51,006 nucleotides of DNA from Firmicutes bacterium CAG:646 (GTDB lineage Bacteria; Bacillota; Clostridia; Lachnospirales; Lachnospiraceae). The notes under the pieces were generated by a model, which worked only from the letters and a program-made list of their open reading frames with translations, did not search any database and had not been told where the DNA came from. The position numbers and the translations under genes were made by a program. Numbering within the stretch: position 1 is the first letter of the stretch; every line of letters starts with the position of its first letter. Below, piece by piece: positions 14,959 through 23,261 of the stretch. The stretch is from the NCBI GenBank assembly GCA_000432335.1, contig HF995379.1, positions 11,302-62,307 of the forward strand, given 5' to 3'.

Positions 14959-15957
14959 ATGTTAAAAAAAGAATTGCCCTTGAAACATATTAAAATTAAT
15001 TATGATCCTATTATTGATACACCGCTTGAAATCATAGCACAATATCCAGATTTATATGAGCAAAAAATTGCAGAAAACGGTATTGATACGATTATTTATG
15101 ATAACGATATATCGGATAATGTAAGTTTTTATAATATTACATATGCATTAAATAAAGATTGTATGATGTTTATGAATTTACCATTAGAAGTAGCCCGATT
15201 TTCCATCAGCAATATGACAGATTATATTATTCAGTTGTTAGAAAAGTCCTATTATGTTCAATTTTTATGTGATCCTTATTGGGTTAGTAACTATGTATCG
15301 TACCAGAAAGAACATGATGAACACCCAATGTTGATATATGGATTCGACACGGTAAATAAATATTTTCTAGCGCAGGACTACTTTGACTACAAACAAAAGA
15401 CAAAACAACTTGTTTCATTCAAAGATATTGATGCAAGTTATTATTATAGTTCTTTTTCACAGCGACCAGATGAATATCAGCTTTTGAATGCATGTGTATT
15501 GCATTGTAGTAAAATAGTCAATACAAAAGCGAAAGAAATCAATTGTGATTTAATTAAACAAAGTTTAATAAATTTTCTGAATTGTTATCCGTATACAAAA
15601 GTTGAAACAGAGGGAATTTATTATGGTATTCAATTTTTTGATATTTTGATTAATCGATATCATAATGACTCTGATTATGTTTCTTTAAAACATTGTCATT
15701 TTATCTTATCTCATATCCAATTGATGTTACAGCGTGTAAAAATTTTACAGAAGAATAAAATAGCATCACAAGAAGAATGGGAATTTATTTTACTACCGTT
15801 AACGGAATTAACAAAAAAAGTTTCAAGACTTGAATTGCGTATTTTAAAAATTAGGTTATCAGGTTGTAGATTTAATATTTCGTATGATTTAGAATTGCTT
15901 GATATAAAATCACAATATACAAGAATTATTGAGAATATAATAAGGGTATTATCATAG
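14959..15957 (+). CDS. BtrH-like (papain-fold acyltransferase/peptidase-like) protein
   Basis: A 333-residue AT-rich protein. The middle contains HPMLIYGFDTVNKYFLAQDYF, followed by a VSFKDID segment, the characteristic His-containing block of BtrH-N/C39-like proteins in peptide and aminoglycoside clusters. The N-terminal region, where family members carry their nucleophilic Cys (xxNCxxxxL), has no such cysteine in this copy. The start at 14959 follows AAGGTGGGG; upstream in-frame ATGs at 14851-14869 lie within the transposase remnant. The same Cys block is found in the remnant at 5611. The protein may be a catalytically dead or N-terminally shortened relative acting with the ABC genes around it. 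Confidence 0.5.
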   Translation: MLKKELPLKHIKINYDPIIDTPLEIIAQYPDLYEQKIAENGIDTIIYDNDISDNVSFYNITYALNKDCMMFMNLPLEVARFSISNMTDYIIQLLEKSYYVQFLCDPYWVSNYVSYQKEHDEHPMLIYGFDTVNKYFLAQDYFDYKQKTKQLVSFKDIDASYYYSSFSQRPDEYQLLNACVLHCSKIVNTKAKEINCDLIKQSLINFLNCYPYTKVETEGIYYGIQFFDILINRYHNDSDYVSLKHCHFILSHIQLMLQRVKILQKNKIASQEEWEFILLPLTELTKKVSRLELRILKIRLSGCRFNISYDLELLDIKSQYTRIIENIIRVLS

Positions 15958-16006
15958 AATAAGCATTTGGTTCATATTTAATAGAGTGTGAAATGGAGAA
16001 AACGTT

Positions 16007-17152
16007 ATGAACAAAGGGATCGTATTTTTATTGAAATATTCCTGGGGAAAAAGGAAATCATATATTATCTACAGTATTTTATTGCAGGTTTTAAAGACGG
16101 CAGTGCCGTTGGCGGATATCGTGATTCCGAAGTTTATGATTGATGAGTTGATTGGGGAATGTCGGCCGTCTTATTTACTTTTTTGGACGGGGCTGCTGTT
16201 GGGGATTACCCTTGTGGGAACGTTTTTGATTAATTTTTTATCGGGGCGTTGTTTTATTGCGAAAAATAAGATTTTTGCTTCTTTTCAGGGGGATTTATCA
16301 GAACGACTGTCCCGATGTGATTTTGAACGGCTGGAAGACTCTAATTTTCTGGATATTAAATCGAGAGCGGAAAAATTCCTGTATGCAAACGGACAGGGAT
16401 TTGGCGTAGTCATGGACAATACGTTTAATATCTTTGGTAAGTTACTCACTTTTGCAGGGATTATCACCATCGTGTCTACGTTAAGTTTTTGGGTGGTATT
16501 GCTTTTTGTTCTTTTGATTCTTTTAAATTCCTGGTATGAATCCCGGGTGCGGAAAAATTATGTAAAATGAGATATGGAAAAAGTTCCCGTGGAGCGTAAA
16601 ACCTCTTATCTTATCAATTTGGTCAGTGATTTTGCGTTCGGAAAAGAAATCAGAATTTTTGGTATTAAAGATTGGTTGTCTGAGAAAATCCGTTTTCATT
16701 TGGAGGAGTCCGCGGAATTTTATAAAAAGCAGGTAAAAACCCTGTATAAGGCAGAATATATGGCGGGCTTTATGAATTTTGTATTAAAAGGAATTACCTA
16801 CGGCTATTTGATTTTTCAGGTGGCGTACCGTTCCCTGGGAATCGGCAATTTTACCATGTATACGACAGCTTTTATGAATTTTTCAGCGGCAATGAATGAT
16901 GTGATGAAAAGTATTCTGGATATCCGTCAGTTTGGCGGCTATTATGAAGCACTAAAAGAATATATGGATATTCCTGAAAAAATGAGAACAGGGAAGCGCC
17001 TTTCCCTGCCACAGGAGAATTTTGAAATCCGTTTTGAGAACGTTTCTTTTCGTTATGCAGGGCAGAGTTCTTATGCTTTGAGAAACATCAATATTACCTT
17101 GGCTCCTGGAGAAAAGCTTTCTGTTGTAGGGGAGAACGGCGCAGGTTATTGA
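16007..17152 (+). pseudogene. ABC exporter pseudogene: internal stop and truncation at Walker A
   Basis: A third ABC exporter of the same architecture. The membrane domain starts at the ATG 16007 (GGAG upstream). The frame is broken by TGA at 16568-16570 and continues in the same phase through the remaining membrane segments and into the ATPase domain. It ends abruptly within Walker A: LSVVGENGAG is followed by Tyr and a stop instead of Lys-Thr-Thr. The sequence from about 17146 on is not ABC DNA but the start of the conjugative-element remnant. The entire catalytic half is gone, so the protein cannot hydrolyse ATP. It marks the left boundary of an insertion or deletion event. Confidence 0.85.
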
Positions 17153-17466
17153 GTTATAATAAAACCAAGTTAGCAGAATACCTTTAAAATCAAGGGATTG
17201 CACCAACTTGGTCTTACTTTATTATATCATATTATGTGATAAATTTATAGCCTGGGAATAAATTTGAAGTAGGAAGAGTGCAAGACTTGAGGAAAAGGAG
17301 TCTGGCTGCTTAGTCCTACTTTTTTTATATCTGCAGAAGTTCTTTTCTGCGATGGCAGCAATGCCAGCAGTATACTGTTTTTAATAAATTGAATTACGGG
17401 GACTAAGTTAGTTGCATTTTCTGCTATCTGCTTAGTCCCCTCTATTTTTGTTTGGAGGATGGACAA
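17153..17466. other. Left boundary and non-coding lead of the conjugative-element remnant
   Basis: It begins right after the truncated ABC gene. ACCAAGTT (17165-17172) and AACTTGGT (17204-17211) form an inverted repeat. The motif CTGCTTAGTCC occurs twice (about 17304 and 17429), and GGGGACTAAG/CTTAGTCCCC (17398-17407 and 17431-17440) form a 10-bp stem followed by a T-rich stretch, a probable terminator or rep-control element before the DUF3789-like gene. No integrase or attachment site could be identified. Confidence 0.5.
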
Positions 17467-17598
17467 ATGATTATAATGATTGTGATTGGCATTTCATCAT
17501 TTTTTGCACTTGCGTTTTGGGCGTGTTGTATAGCAGGTAAACGAGCTGATGAAGCAATGGATAAAATTAATAAAAAGCAATCTGAAATAGAAGGGTAG
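17467..17598 (+). CDS. Small membrane protein, DUF3789-like
   Basis: A 43-residue peptide with one membrane helix (MIIMIVIGISSFFALAFWAC) followed by CIAGKRADEAMDKINKKQ, the pattern I associate with DUF3789, which sits next to replication genes in Firmicutes conjugative elements. GGAGGA precedes the ATG. It ends eight bases before the DUF6017-like gene, so they form one operon. Function unknown. Confidence 0.6.
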   Translation: MIIMIVIGISSFFALAFWACCIAGKRADEAMDKINKKQSEIEG

Positions 17599-17606
17599 GT
17601 GGAAGT

Positions 17607-18659
17607 ATGGAAAGTATTTTTACCTCCGGGAACAAGATTGTGGATCAAAGTTCACAGCTGAATATAAGCGGGAATATTATTCCTCAAACGTGGTACAGAA
17701 GTATTGTAAGAGAAAATGGAAAGCCACACTTAACTGCTATCGTAATACTAGCTGATATTGTTTATTGGTATAAGCCAACAGAAATAAGAGATGAAGGAAG
17801 CGGTCAATTAGTTGCTCTAAAGAAAAAGTTTAAAGCAGATCTTCTTCAGAGAAGTTATCAACAAATTTCTGATGAATTTGGGATCAGTAAAAAGGAAGCA
17901 ACAAACGCAATCATATTTCTTGAAAAACTGGGAGTGATTCAGAGAGTATTTAGAAATCTTGTTGTAAATGGTATTACCGTTACCAATGTTTTGTTTATAG
18001 AGTTAAAGGTAGATCGGTTGAAAGAACTGACATACTTTACCCCACCCTCTTTAAAAAGGGATACCTGTGAGGGAAAAGAAGAGATATCATCGGAAAAGGA
18101 AAGTAATACATTTCCAAAAGAGCAGGGTGTCCCTTTAAAAAGGGGGAGGGTATCACAGAAAAAAGAGATACCTGCCTTTTTAAAAGAAAACCCCTCTGGT
18201 TATTCAGAAGAGCCACCTATCTATAAGGAAGGGGAAACAAATACAGAGAATACAACAGAGAATAACAACACAGAATACCCTATCCTATCTTATCAGGCAA
18301 TCAAAGCTATTATGAAAAAAAGAATAGGATATGATGCGATACTGAATGATAGGCCATACGAGAAACACATGCTTGATGAAATTCTGGATATTATCGTAGA
18401 GATTATGTCCTCACAAAGTTCTACCATACGTGTGAATCGAGAGGAAAAACCGGCACAGGTTGTAAAAAGCACTTACTGGAAACTGGATATGGGAAGTGTA
18501 TTATATGTGTTGGATTCTTTAAAGAACAGCGGACAGAAGGCACACAATATACGAGCTGTAATGATTACGGCATTGTATAATGCACCTATGACAATCAGCA
18601 ATTATTACAGTAATTTGTATGCGTATCATCAGGCCAAAGGGGCTATCCCCCAAACGTAA
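17607..18659 (+). CDS. Replication-initiator-like protein (DUF6017-type) of a conjugative element
   Basis: A 350-residue protein. Residues ~1-130 look like a winged-helix replication/primosome domain: PQTWYRSI, then TAIVILADIVYWY, then YQQISDEFGISKKEATNAIIFLEKLGVI. A variable Lys/Glu/Ser-rich linker follows (about 145-225). The C-terminal block (about 228-345: YQAIKAIMKKRIGYDAI ... IRAVMITALYNAP) is the DUF6017-type domain found with ParM in Tn1549-like elements. It probably initiated or organised replication of the element in the cytoplasm. The gene looks intact, although the element around it has been reduced to about 2.5 kb. Confidence 0.7.
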   Translation: MESIFTSGNKIVDQSSQLNISGNIIPQTWYRSIVRENGKPHLTAIVILADIVYWYKPTEIRDEGSGQLVALKKKFKADLLQRSYQQISDEFGISKKEATNAIIFLEKLGVIQRVFRNLVVNGITVTNVLFIELKVDRLKELTYFTPPSLKRDTCEGKEEISSEKESNTFPKEQGVPLKRGRVSQKKEIPAFLKENPSGYSEEPPIYKEGETNTENTTENNNTEYPILSYQAIKAIMKKRIGYDAILNDRPYEKHMLDEILDIIVEIMSSQSSTIRVNREEKPAQVVKSTYWKLDMGSVLYVLDSLKNSGQKAHNIRAVMITALYNAPMTISNYYSNLYAYHQAKGAIPQT

Positions 18660-18689
18660 GGGGGTGAAAGAGTAACAAGCTTAAAAGAG

Positions 18690-18860
18690 TTGAGAGTAAC
18701 TCATGGAATGACTCAGGCGGAACTTGCGGATAAGCTGCATATCAGTTTGAGGACGTATCAGAGAATTGAATACGGGCAACAGAAACCGAATGTGTATGTT
18801 GTCATTTTATTACAAAAAATCTTTCAGAAAGATATAGAACAAATAATTAAGGCAGAATAA
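18690..18860 (+). CDS. Small HTH (Xre/Cro) regulator of the element, start uncertain
   Basis: A short helix-turn-helix protein: TQAELADKLHISLRTYQRIE is a clear Xre-type recognition unit, followed by YGQQKPNVYVVILLQKIF. The frame has no ATG before the motif; TTG at 18690 gives 56 residues, and the sensible reading (SLKEL) extends back to just after the previous stop, where an ATG may have been lost. It probably regulated the element's replication or partition genes. It could be non-functional if initiation fails. Confidence 0.6.
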   Translation: MRVTHGMTQAELADKLHISLRTYQRIEYGQQKPNVYVVILLQKIFQKDIEQIIKAE

Positions 18861-18908
18861 GCGAACAGCAATAAAGCGATCAAGTAAGGCATATAGGAGG
18901 TTAAACAG

Positions 18909-21086
18909 ATGTTAGAACGAGAAGTTATCGGGATTGATCATGGAAACCGGAACATGAAAACAGTACATACAGATTTTTCAGCAGCAATTACAAAATTAGA
19001 GGTCAGACCGGATAATCTTGAAAATGTTTTGGAGTTTCAGGGGCAGTGTTTTAAAATTGGAGAAGGTGCCCCAGAATTAGAAACCGTAGATAAAACACAG
19101 AATATGAATTATTATCATTTGACTTTGGCTGCACTGGCAAAGGAATTGCATTACAGAGGTAAGACAGAAGCATTGGTTCGTATCGGAGCAGCGTTGCCTC
19201 CGAGAAGATATGGGCTACAGAAAAATGATTTCAAAAAGTACCTTTTGCAGTCAAAAAACCTAAAATTCCGTTATGAAGGAAGGAATTACCATGTAGAGAT
19301 TGAAAATGCACATATTTTTATGCAGGGGCATGTGATTGTATTATTGCATCAGGAAGAACTGATGGGGGAATGTGTTCTCTGTGATATGGGTGAGGGAACA
19401 AATGATATTATGGGTTTGGTTGGTGGAAAACCGACAGGACAGCTGTTCATAGATAAAAATGCTGCTTTAACCTGCATCAACCATATTCGGGAGGTGGTAG
19501 AAGCAAAGACGGGAGAAACCATTTCCACCTATGCGTTAGAAAAGTTTATGGTAAATGGGGACTATGACTGTTCAGATGCTTATAGGAACATTATACAGGG
19601 TGAGTTAAAGCAGTATGCAGAACAGATTTATTTGATACTGAAGAAATTCGGTTATAACCTGGATCTTACTAAAATTGTGGAAGTCGGATATAAGTTCCGT
19701 CCGGAATTTATTATCGATCAGGGATATATGAATAATATGTATCGCATTCCTTCTAAAGAATTTTTGGATTTTACCGCATTCCAGAGAAGAGAAGTTACAA
19801 AATTAGCCAAAGAATTTGTGGATATTGTTCATGAATATGGAAAAGAAGCCATGATGTTTCTGGGAGACCACTGGATTGGTATGGAACCGTTTATGGAAGA
19901 ATTTAAGTCCGTAGGTTTGGATGCTGTTGTTGGTTCCGTGGGAAATGGCGCTACGCTTCGTCTGATCAGTGATATTCCAGGAGTAAAATATACAGAAGGA
20001 AGATTTTTGCCATATTTCTTCCCGGATACTTTCTATGAGGGCGGTGATCCGGTAAAAGAGGCGAAAATAAATTGGGTGACAGCCCGTCGGGCTATTTTGA
20101 GAAAGCCGATTGACCGTATCGGATACGGCGGATATCTGAAACTGGCAGTACAGTTCCCGGATTTCATCGAATATGTGGAGAGCGTATGTAAAGAATTCCG
20201 TACACTGTATGAAAATATCAAAGGAACAACACCGTACTGTGTGAAGAAAGTAGCCGTTCTGAACAGTTGGGGAAAGATGCGCGCTTGGGGCAATCATATG
20301 GTGCACCATGCGATTTATCATAAACAGAATTATTCGTATGCGGGAATTATGGAAACTTTGAGCGGAGCTCCATTTGATGTGCAGTTTCTTACCTTCGATG
20401 AAGTAAAAGAGAATCCGGATATTTTAAAGGATATTGATGTGATCCTGAATGTGGGTGATGGAGATACTGCTTACACCGGCGGAGCAAACTGGGAGGATGC
20501 AGATCTGGTAGCGGCAATTAATCAGTTTGTCTACAATGGCGGCGGATTTATCGGTATTGGTGAGCCGACAGGTCATCAGTGGCAGGGAAAATATATCCAG
20601 CTGCGGAGTGTTCTCGGTGTGGAGCGGGAAAATGGTTTTGATCTGAATAAAGATAAATATAACTGGGAAGAGCATGATCACTTTATTATCCAAGACTGCA
20701 AGGGTGAGATTGATTTTGGCGAGGGCAAGAAAAATATGTACGCTATGCCAGATACTACAATTATCAAGCAGAAAGATAAAGAAGTACAAATGGCTGTAAA
20801 TGAGTTTGGGGATGGTCGTGGGGTTTATATCAGCGGTCTGCCGTATAGCTTTGAAAATAGCCGTTTGTTGTATCGCGCAATTCTCTGGGCTTCTCACGAT
20901 GAAGAGAATCTGCATAAATGGTTCAGTACAAACTATAATGTAGAAGTTCATGCATATGTAAAAAATGGCAAGTACTGTATTGTAAATAATACGTATGAAC
21001 CTCAGAGTACTACGATTTATAAAGGTGATGGAACAAGCTTTGATCTGGATATGGAAGCAAATGAGATTATCTGGAAAGAAATCTGA
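18909..21086 (+). CDS. Chimera: ParM-like actin N-terminus fused in frame to GH112 lacto-N-biose phosphorylase C-terminus
   Basis: A 725-residue open frame with two unrelated halves. Residues 1-~260 are a ParM/StbA-type plasmid segregation actin: IGIDHGNRNMKT (phosphate 1), VLCDMGEGTNDIMGLV (phosphate 2) and a C-terminal helix ending LTKIVEVG, just before the usual final GGG strand. From about residue 262 it is GH112 (galacto-N-biose/lacto-N-biose phosphorylase): FRPEFIIDQGYMNN, MFLGDHWIGMEPF, VGSVGNGATLRLISD, and KPIDRIGYGGYL with the probable catalytic Asp at residue 402. The first ~170 residues of GH112, including substrate-binding residues, are missing. Codon use continues smoothly and there is no stop. 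The chimera is probably not a working phosphorylase or partition protein. An assembly error must be excluded. Confidence 0.85.
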   Translation: MLEREVIGIDHGNRNMKTVHTDFSAAITKLEVRPDNLENVLEFQGQCFKIGEGAPELETVDKTQNMNYYHLTLAALAKELHYRGKTEALVRIGAALPPRRYGLQKNDFKKYLLQSKNLKFRYEGRNYHVEIENAHIFMQGHVIVLLHQEELMGECVLCDMGEGTNDIMGLVGGKPTGQLFIDKNAALTCINHIREVVEAKTGETISTYALEKFMVNGDYDCSDAYRNIIQGELKQYAEQIYLILKKFGYNLDLTKIVEVGYKFRPEFIIDQGYMNNMYRIPSKEFLDFTAFQRREVTKLAKEFVDIVHEYGKEAMMFLGDHWIGMEPFMEEFKSVGLDAVVGSVGNGATLRLISDIPGVKYTEGRFLPYFFPDTFYEGGDPVKEAKINWVTARRAILRKPIDRIGYGGYLKLAVQFPDFIEYVESVCKEFRTLYENIKGTTPYCVKKVAVLNSWGKMRAWGNHMVHHAIYHKQNYSYAGIMETLSGAPFDVQFLTFDEVKENPDILKDIDVILNVGDGDTAYTGGANWEDADLVAAINQFVYNGGGFIGIGEPTGHQWQGKYIQLRSVLGVERENGFDLNKDKYNWEEHDHFIIQDCKGEIDFGEGKKNMYAMPDTTIIKQKDKEVQMAVNEFGDGRGVYISGLPYSFENSRLLYRAILWASHDEENLHKWFSTNYNVEVHAYVKNGKYCIVNNTYEPQSTTIYKGDGTSFDLDMEANEIIWKEI

Positions 21087-21130
21087 GAAATTGAGAATTT
21101 TGCGTAGGATATACAGGTAGAATGCATAGA

Positions 21131-21179
21131 AAAACAGGAGGGCTGATCTGCAAAATATGTGGATCAGCCCTCCTGTTTT
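21131..21179 (+). terminator. Strong terminator after the GH112 chimera
   Basis: An 18-bp perfect stem (21131-21148 with 21162-21179) around a 13-base loop; the 3' arm ends in TTTT. It would stop transcription of the chimera 45 bases after its stop codon. Confidence 0.85.
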
Positions 21180-21367
21180 GATATGAAATGTCAAAAATAA
21201 TTTGATTATAGTTTCTTAAAAATTGTAGTTGCATTTTTAAAATTTGCATGATATGATATGTTTAATAAAATCATAATTGTCAATCGACAGTTTATTAATA
21301 TTTCAAGGCGGTTCCGCCAGATGTTTCCTAAAATAAAAAAAGTTAGTTTTGATTTTGTATGCAACAG

Positions 21368-21396
21368 TTGCAAAATAAAAAGTTGCAAACTATAAT
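21368..21396 (+). promoter_or_regulatory. Promoter of the Rpn-type pseudogene
   Basis: TTGCAA (21368-21373), a 17-base spacer and TATAAT (21391-21396), 22 bases before the ATG at 21419. A GCAACAGTTGC inverted repeat overlaps the -35 box. The rest of the gap 21180-21367 shows no gene. Confidence 0.55.
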
Positions 21397-21418
21397 AAGA
21401 GTAAAGAATGGGAGGTCT

Positions 21419-22281
21419 ATGAAACAAAAAGATGTGATTTTGAGAGCATATCTGTCTGATTCGGAACGGTATGCTGATTTGTGGAATGCTTATCTGGGAA
21501 AAGAAATGTTCGAAGCTCAGGAGTTAGAAGTTATGGATGCAGTGGGAATACAGAAGGGGGACAGGGGAGCACGGGGCAGAAGAATAGAACATGATCTTCT
21601 GAAAAAACATAAGAAAAGGTGATGAGTATCTTTCACGGATGAAGAAAACAGATCGTTTGTATCCGGTAATCATTTTGGTGTTATATTTTGGACGGGAGCC
21701 CTGGGATGGAACAAAAAAATTTAAAAGAACTTTTAAAACAAGAGAATTATCCAGAAGAATTTAGAGATATTGTTCCGGATTATCCGATGAATCTTCTGGA
21801 AATACAGAGATTTGAGCATTTGGAACGATTTCAGACTGATCTGTATCTGGTATTTGGATTTTTACAGAGGAGGTGGGATAAAGAAAAACTGAGAGAATTT
21901 ATTGAGAAAAATAAAGAAAGATTTCAGGATTTAAGAGAAGATGCATATGACGTGATACAGGCATATGGAAAGGTTTCCGCATTAAAAAAGATAAAGGAAG
22001 TTTGTAGAACAAAGACAGGAGGGTATGATATGTGTCAAGCATGGAATGAGATTATGGAAGAAGAACGTATGAAGGGAAAAGAGATGGGATTACGGTTGGG
22101 GGAAAAGAAAGGAGAAAGACGAGGAGAAAAAAGAGGAGAAAAAAGAGGCGAAAAGAGAGGCGAAGAGTGAATGGGTCGCCTGATAGAAATTTTGGCAGAA
22201 CAGAAAGATTTGGAGACTCTTCAGAAAGCGGCAAAGAATCGTACTTACAGGAAAAAACTATATAAAGAACTGGGAATTTAA
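21419..22281 (+). pseudogene. Rpn/PD-(D/E)XK nuclease-transposase family pseudogene
   Basis: The pieces match the large Lachnospiraceae family of Rpn-like PD-(D/E)XK proteins. A start (MKQKDVILRAYLSDSERYAD) runs to a stop at 21622. The nuclease core is lost to a deletion. A second frame then reads EYLSRMKKTDRLYPVIILVL before shifting again to the frame from 21706 (residues FRDIVPDYPMNLLEIQRFEH). The C-terminal tail has short GEKRGEKR repeats, a TGA at 22168-22170 and a last in-frame piece ending YKELGI at 22281. At least two frameshifts, one deletion and one nonsense codon make it non-functional. Intact relatives promote recombination or act as nucleases. Confidence 0.75.
22108..22167 (+). 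repeat. Short tandem repeat encoding GEKRGEKR in the Rpn pseudogene tail
   Basis: About four imperfect copies of a 12-base unit (AGAGGAGAAAAA-like), encoding Arg-Gly-Glu-Lys. Such tails are usual in this protein family and vary in copy number by slippage. Confidence 0.7.
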
Positions 22282-22326
22282 CAATGAGGATATAACGCAG
22301 GGGTGTCCCACAGCGGTATCTTTATA

Positions 22327-22355
22327 TTGACAACAACAGTGCAAAATGTTATCAT
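22327..22355 (+). promoter_or_regulatory. Promoter of the aldolase/inositol operon
   Basis: Consensus TTGACA (22327-22332), 17-base spacer and TATCAT (22350-22355), 54 bases upstream of the aldolase start. No operator palindrome is obvious. Confidence 0.6.
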
Positions 22356-22408
22356 TTCTACAAAGAAATAACCAAAATATACTCAATATTTTAAAGAGAG
22401 GTGACATA

Positions 22409-23254
22409 ATGGCACTGGTAACAATGAAAGAGCTACTCCATCGGGCAATCAGTGAAAATCGTGGATTTGGTGCTTTCAGTGTGGGGAATATGGAGATGGT
22501 CCGTGGAGCCGTACGGGCAGCAGAAGAGATGAATACACCGATTATTCTTCAAATTGCAGAAGTACGTTTTCCGAATTCGCCGCTGGAATTGATGGGACCT
22601 ATGATGGTTCAGGCTGCAAAAGAAGCTTCTGTTGATATAGCGGTGCATTTGGATCATGGTCTGACACTGGAAACGGTGAAGAAAGCATTGGAACTGGGAT
22701 TTACATCTGTTATGTTTGATGGTTCCCGAAAGCCTTTTGAAGAAAATATTTCCTGTACGAAACAGGTGGTAGAGATGGCAGCTTTGTATGGAGCTACTGT
22801 GGAAGCGGAATTAGGACTTGTAGGCGGAAGTGAGGATGGTAAAACAGATCATGGGATTCGCTGTACAGACCCGGAGGATGCGGTTGTTTTTTGTGAAAGA
22901 ACAGGAGTGGATGCATTGGCGGTGGCGATTGGAAATGCTCATGGAGATTATCCGGTGGCACCTCATCTTGCATTTGATGTGCTGGAAGAGATTCATAAAA
23001 AAGTAAATATTCCTCTGGTTCTTCATGGAGGAAGCGGGATTTCGGATTTGGATTTTCAGAAGGCGATTTCCCTGGGAATCAGAAAGGTGAATATTGCCAC
23101 TGCCAGTTTTAAGGCTTTAACTGAAAAAGCGGAAGAATACATGGCAAAAGGAGAAAAACATAATTTCTTTGATTTGAGCGAAGCGATGACACAGGGAACT
23201 TATGAAAATGTAAAACGTCATATTCAGGTATTTAACGACGCTAAGTATCTTTAG
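22409..23254 (+). CDS. Class II fructose/tagatose-bisphosphate aldolase family protein
   Basis: A 281-residue class II aldolase. Visible metal and substrate motifs are NTPIILQIAE near residue 40, the zinc-binding VHLDHG (His-Leu-Asp-His-Gly), VEAELGLVGG, the AIGNAHG block and LHGGSGI, then VNIATA for phosphate binding. It cleaves a ketose 1,6-bisphosphate or, in an inositol operon, 6-phospho-5-dehydro-2-deoxy-gluconate (IolJ role). The ATG at 22409 follows AGAGAGGTGA; a longer in-frame start at 22346 lacks a good ribosome site and adds non-family residues. The following genes are an IolG-like remnant, IolE-like and an iron alcohol dehydrogenase, so the IolJ-like role is favoured but not certain. 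Confidence 0.8.
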   Translation: MALVTMKELLHRAISENRGFGAFSVGNMEMVRGAVRAAEEMNTPIILQIAEVRFPNSPLELMGPMMVQAAKEASVDIAVHLDHGLTLETVKKALELGFTSVMFDGSRKPFEENISCTKQVVEMAALYGATVEAELGLVGGSEDGKTDHGIRCTDPEDAVVFCERTGVDALAVAIGNAHGDYPVAPHLAFDVLEEIHKKVNIPLVLHGGSGISDLDFQKAISLGIRKVNIATASFKALTEKAEEYMAKGEKHNFFDLSEAMTQGTYENVKRHIQVFNDAKYL

Positions 23255-23261
23255 GAGGTAC

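Noticed and set aside
22108..22167. Tandem repeat that might suggest a CRISPR or other array
   Set aside because: Units are 12 bases with no spacers and encode the charged GEKR tail normal for Rpn-type proteins.
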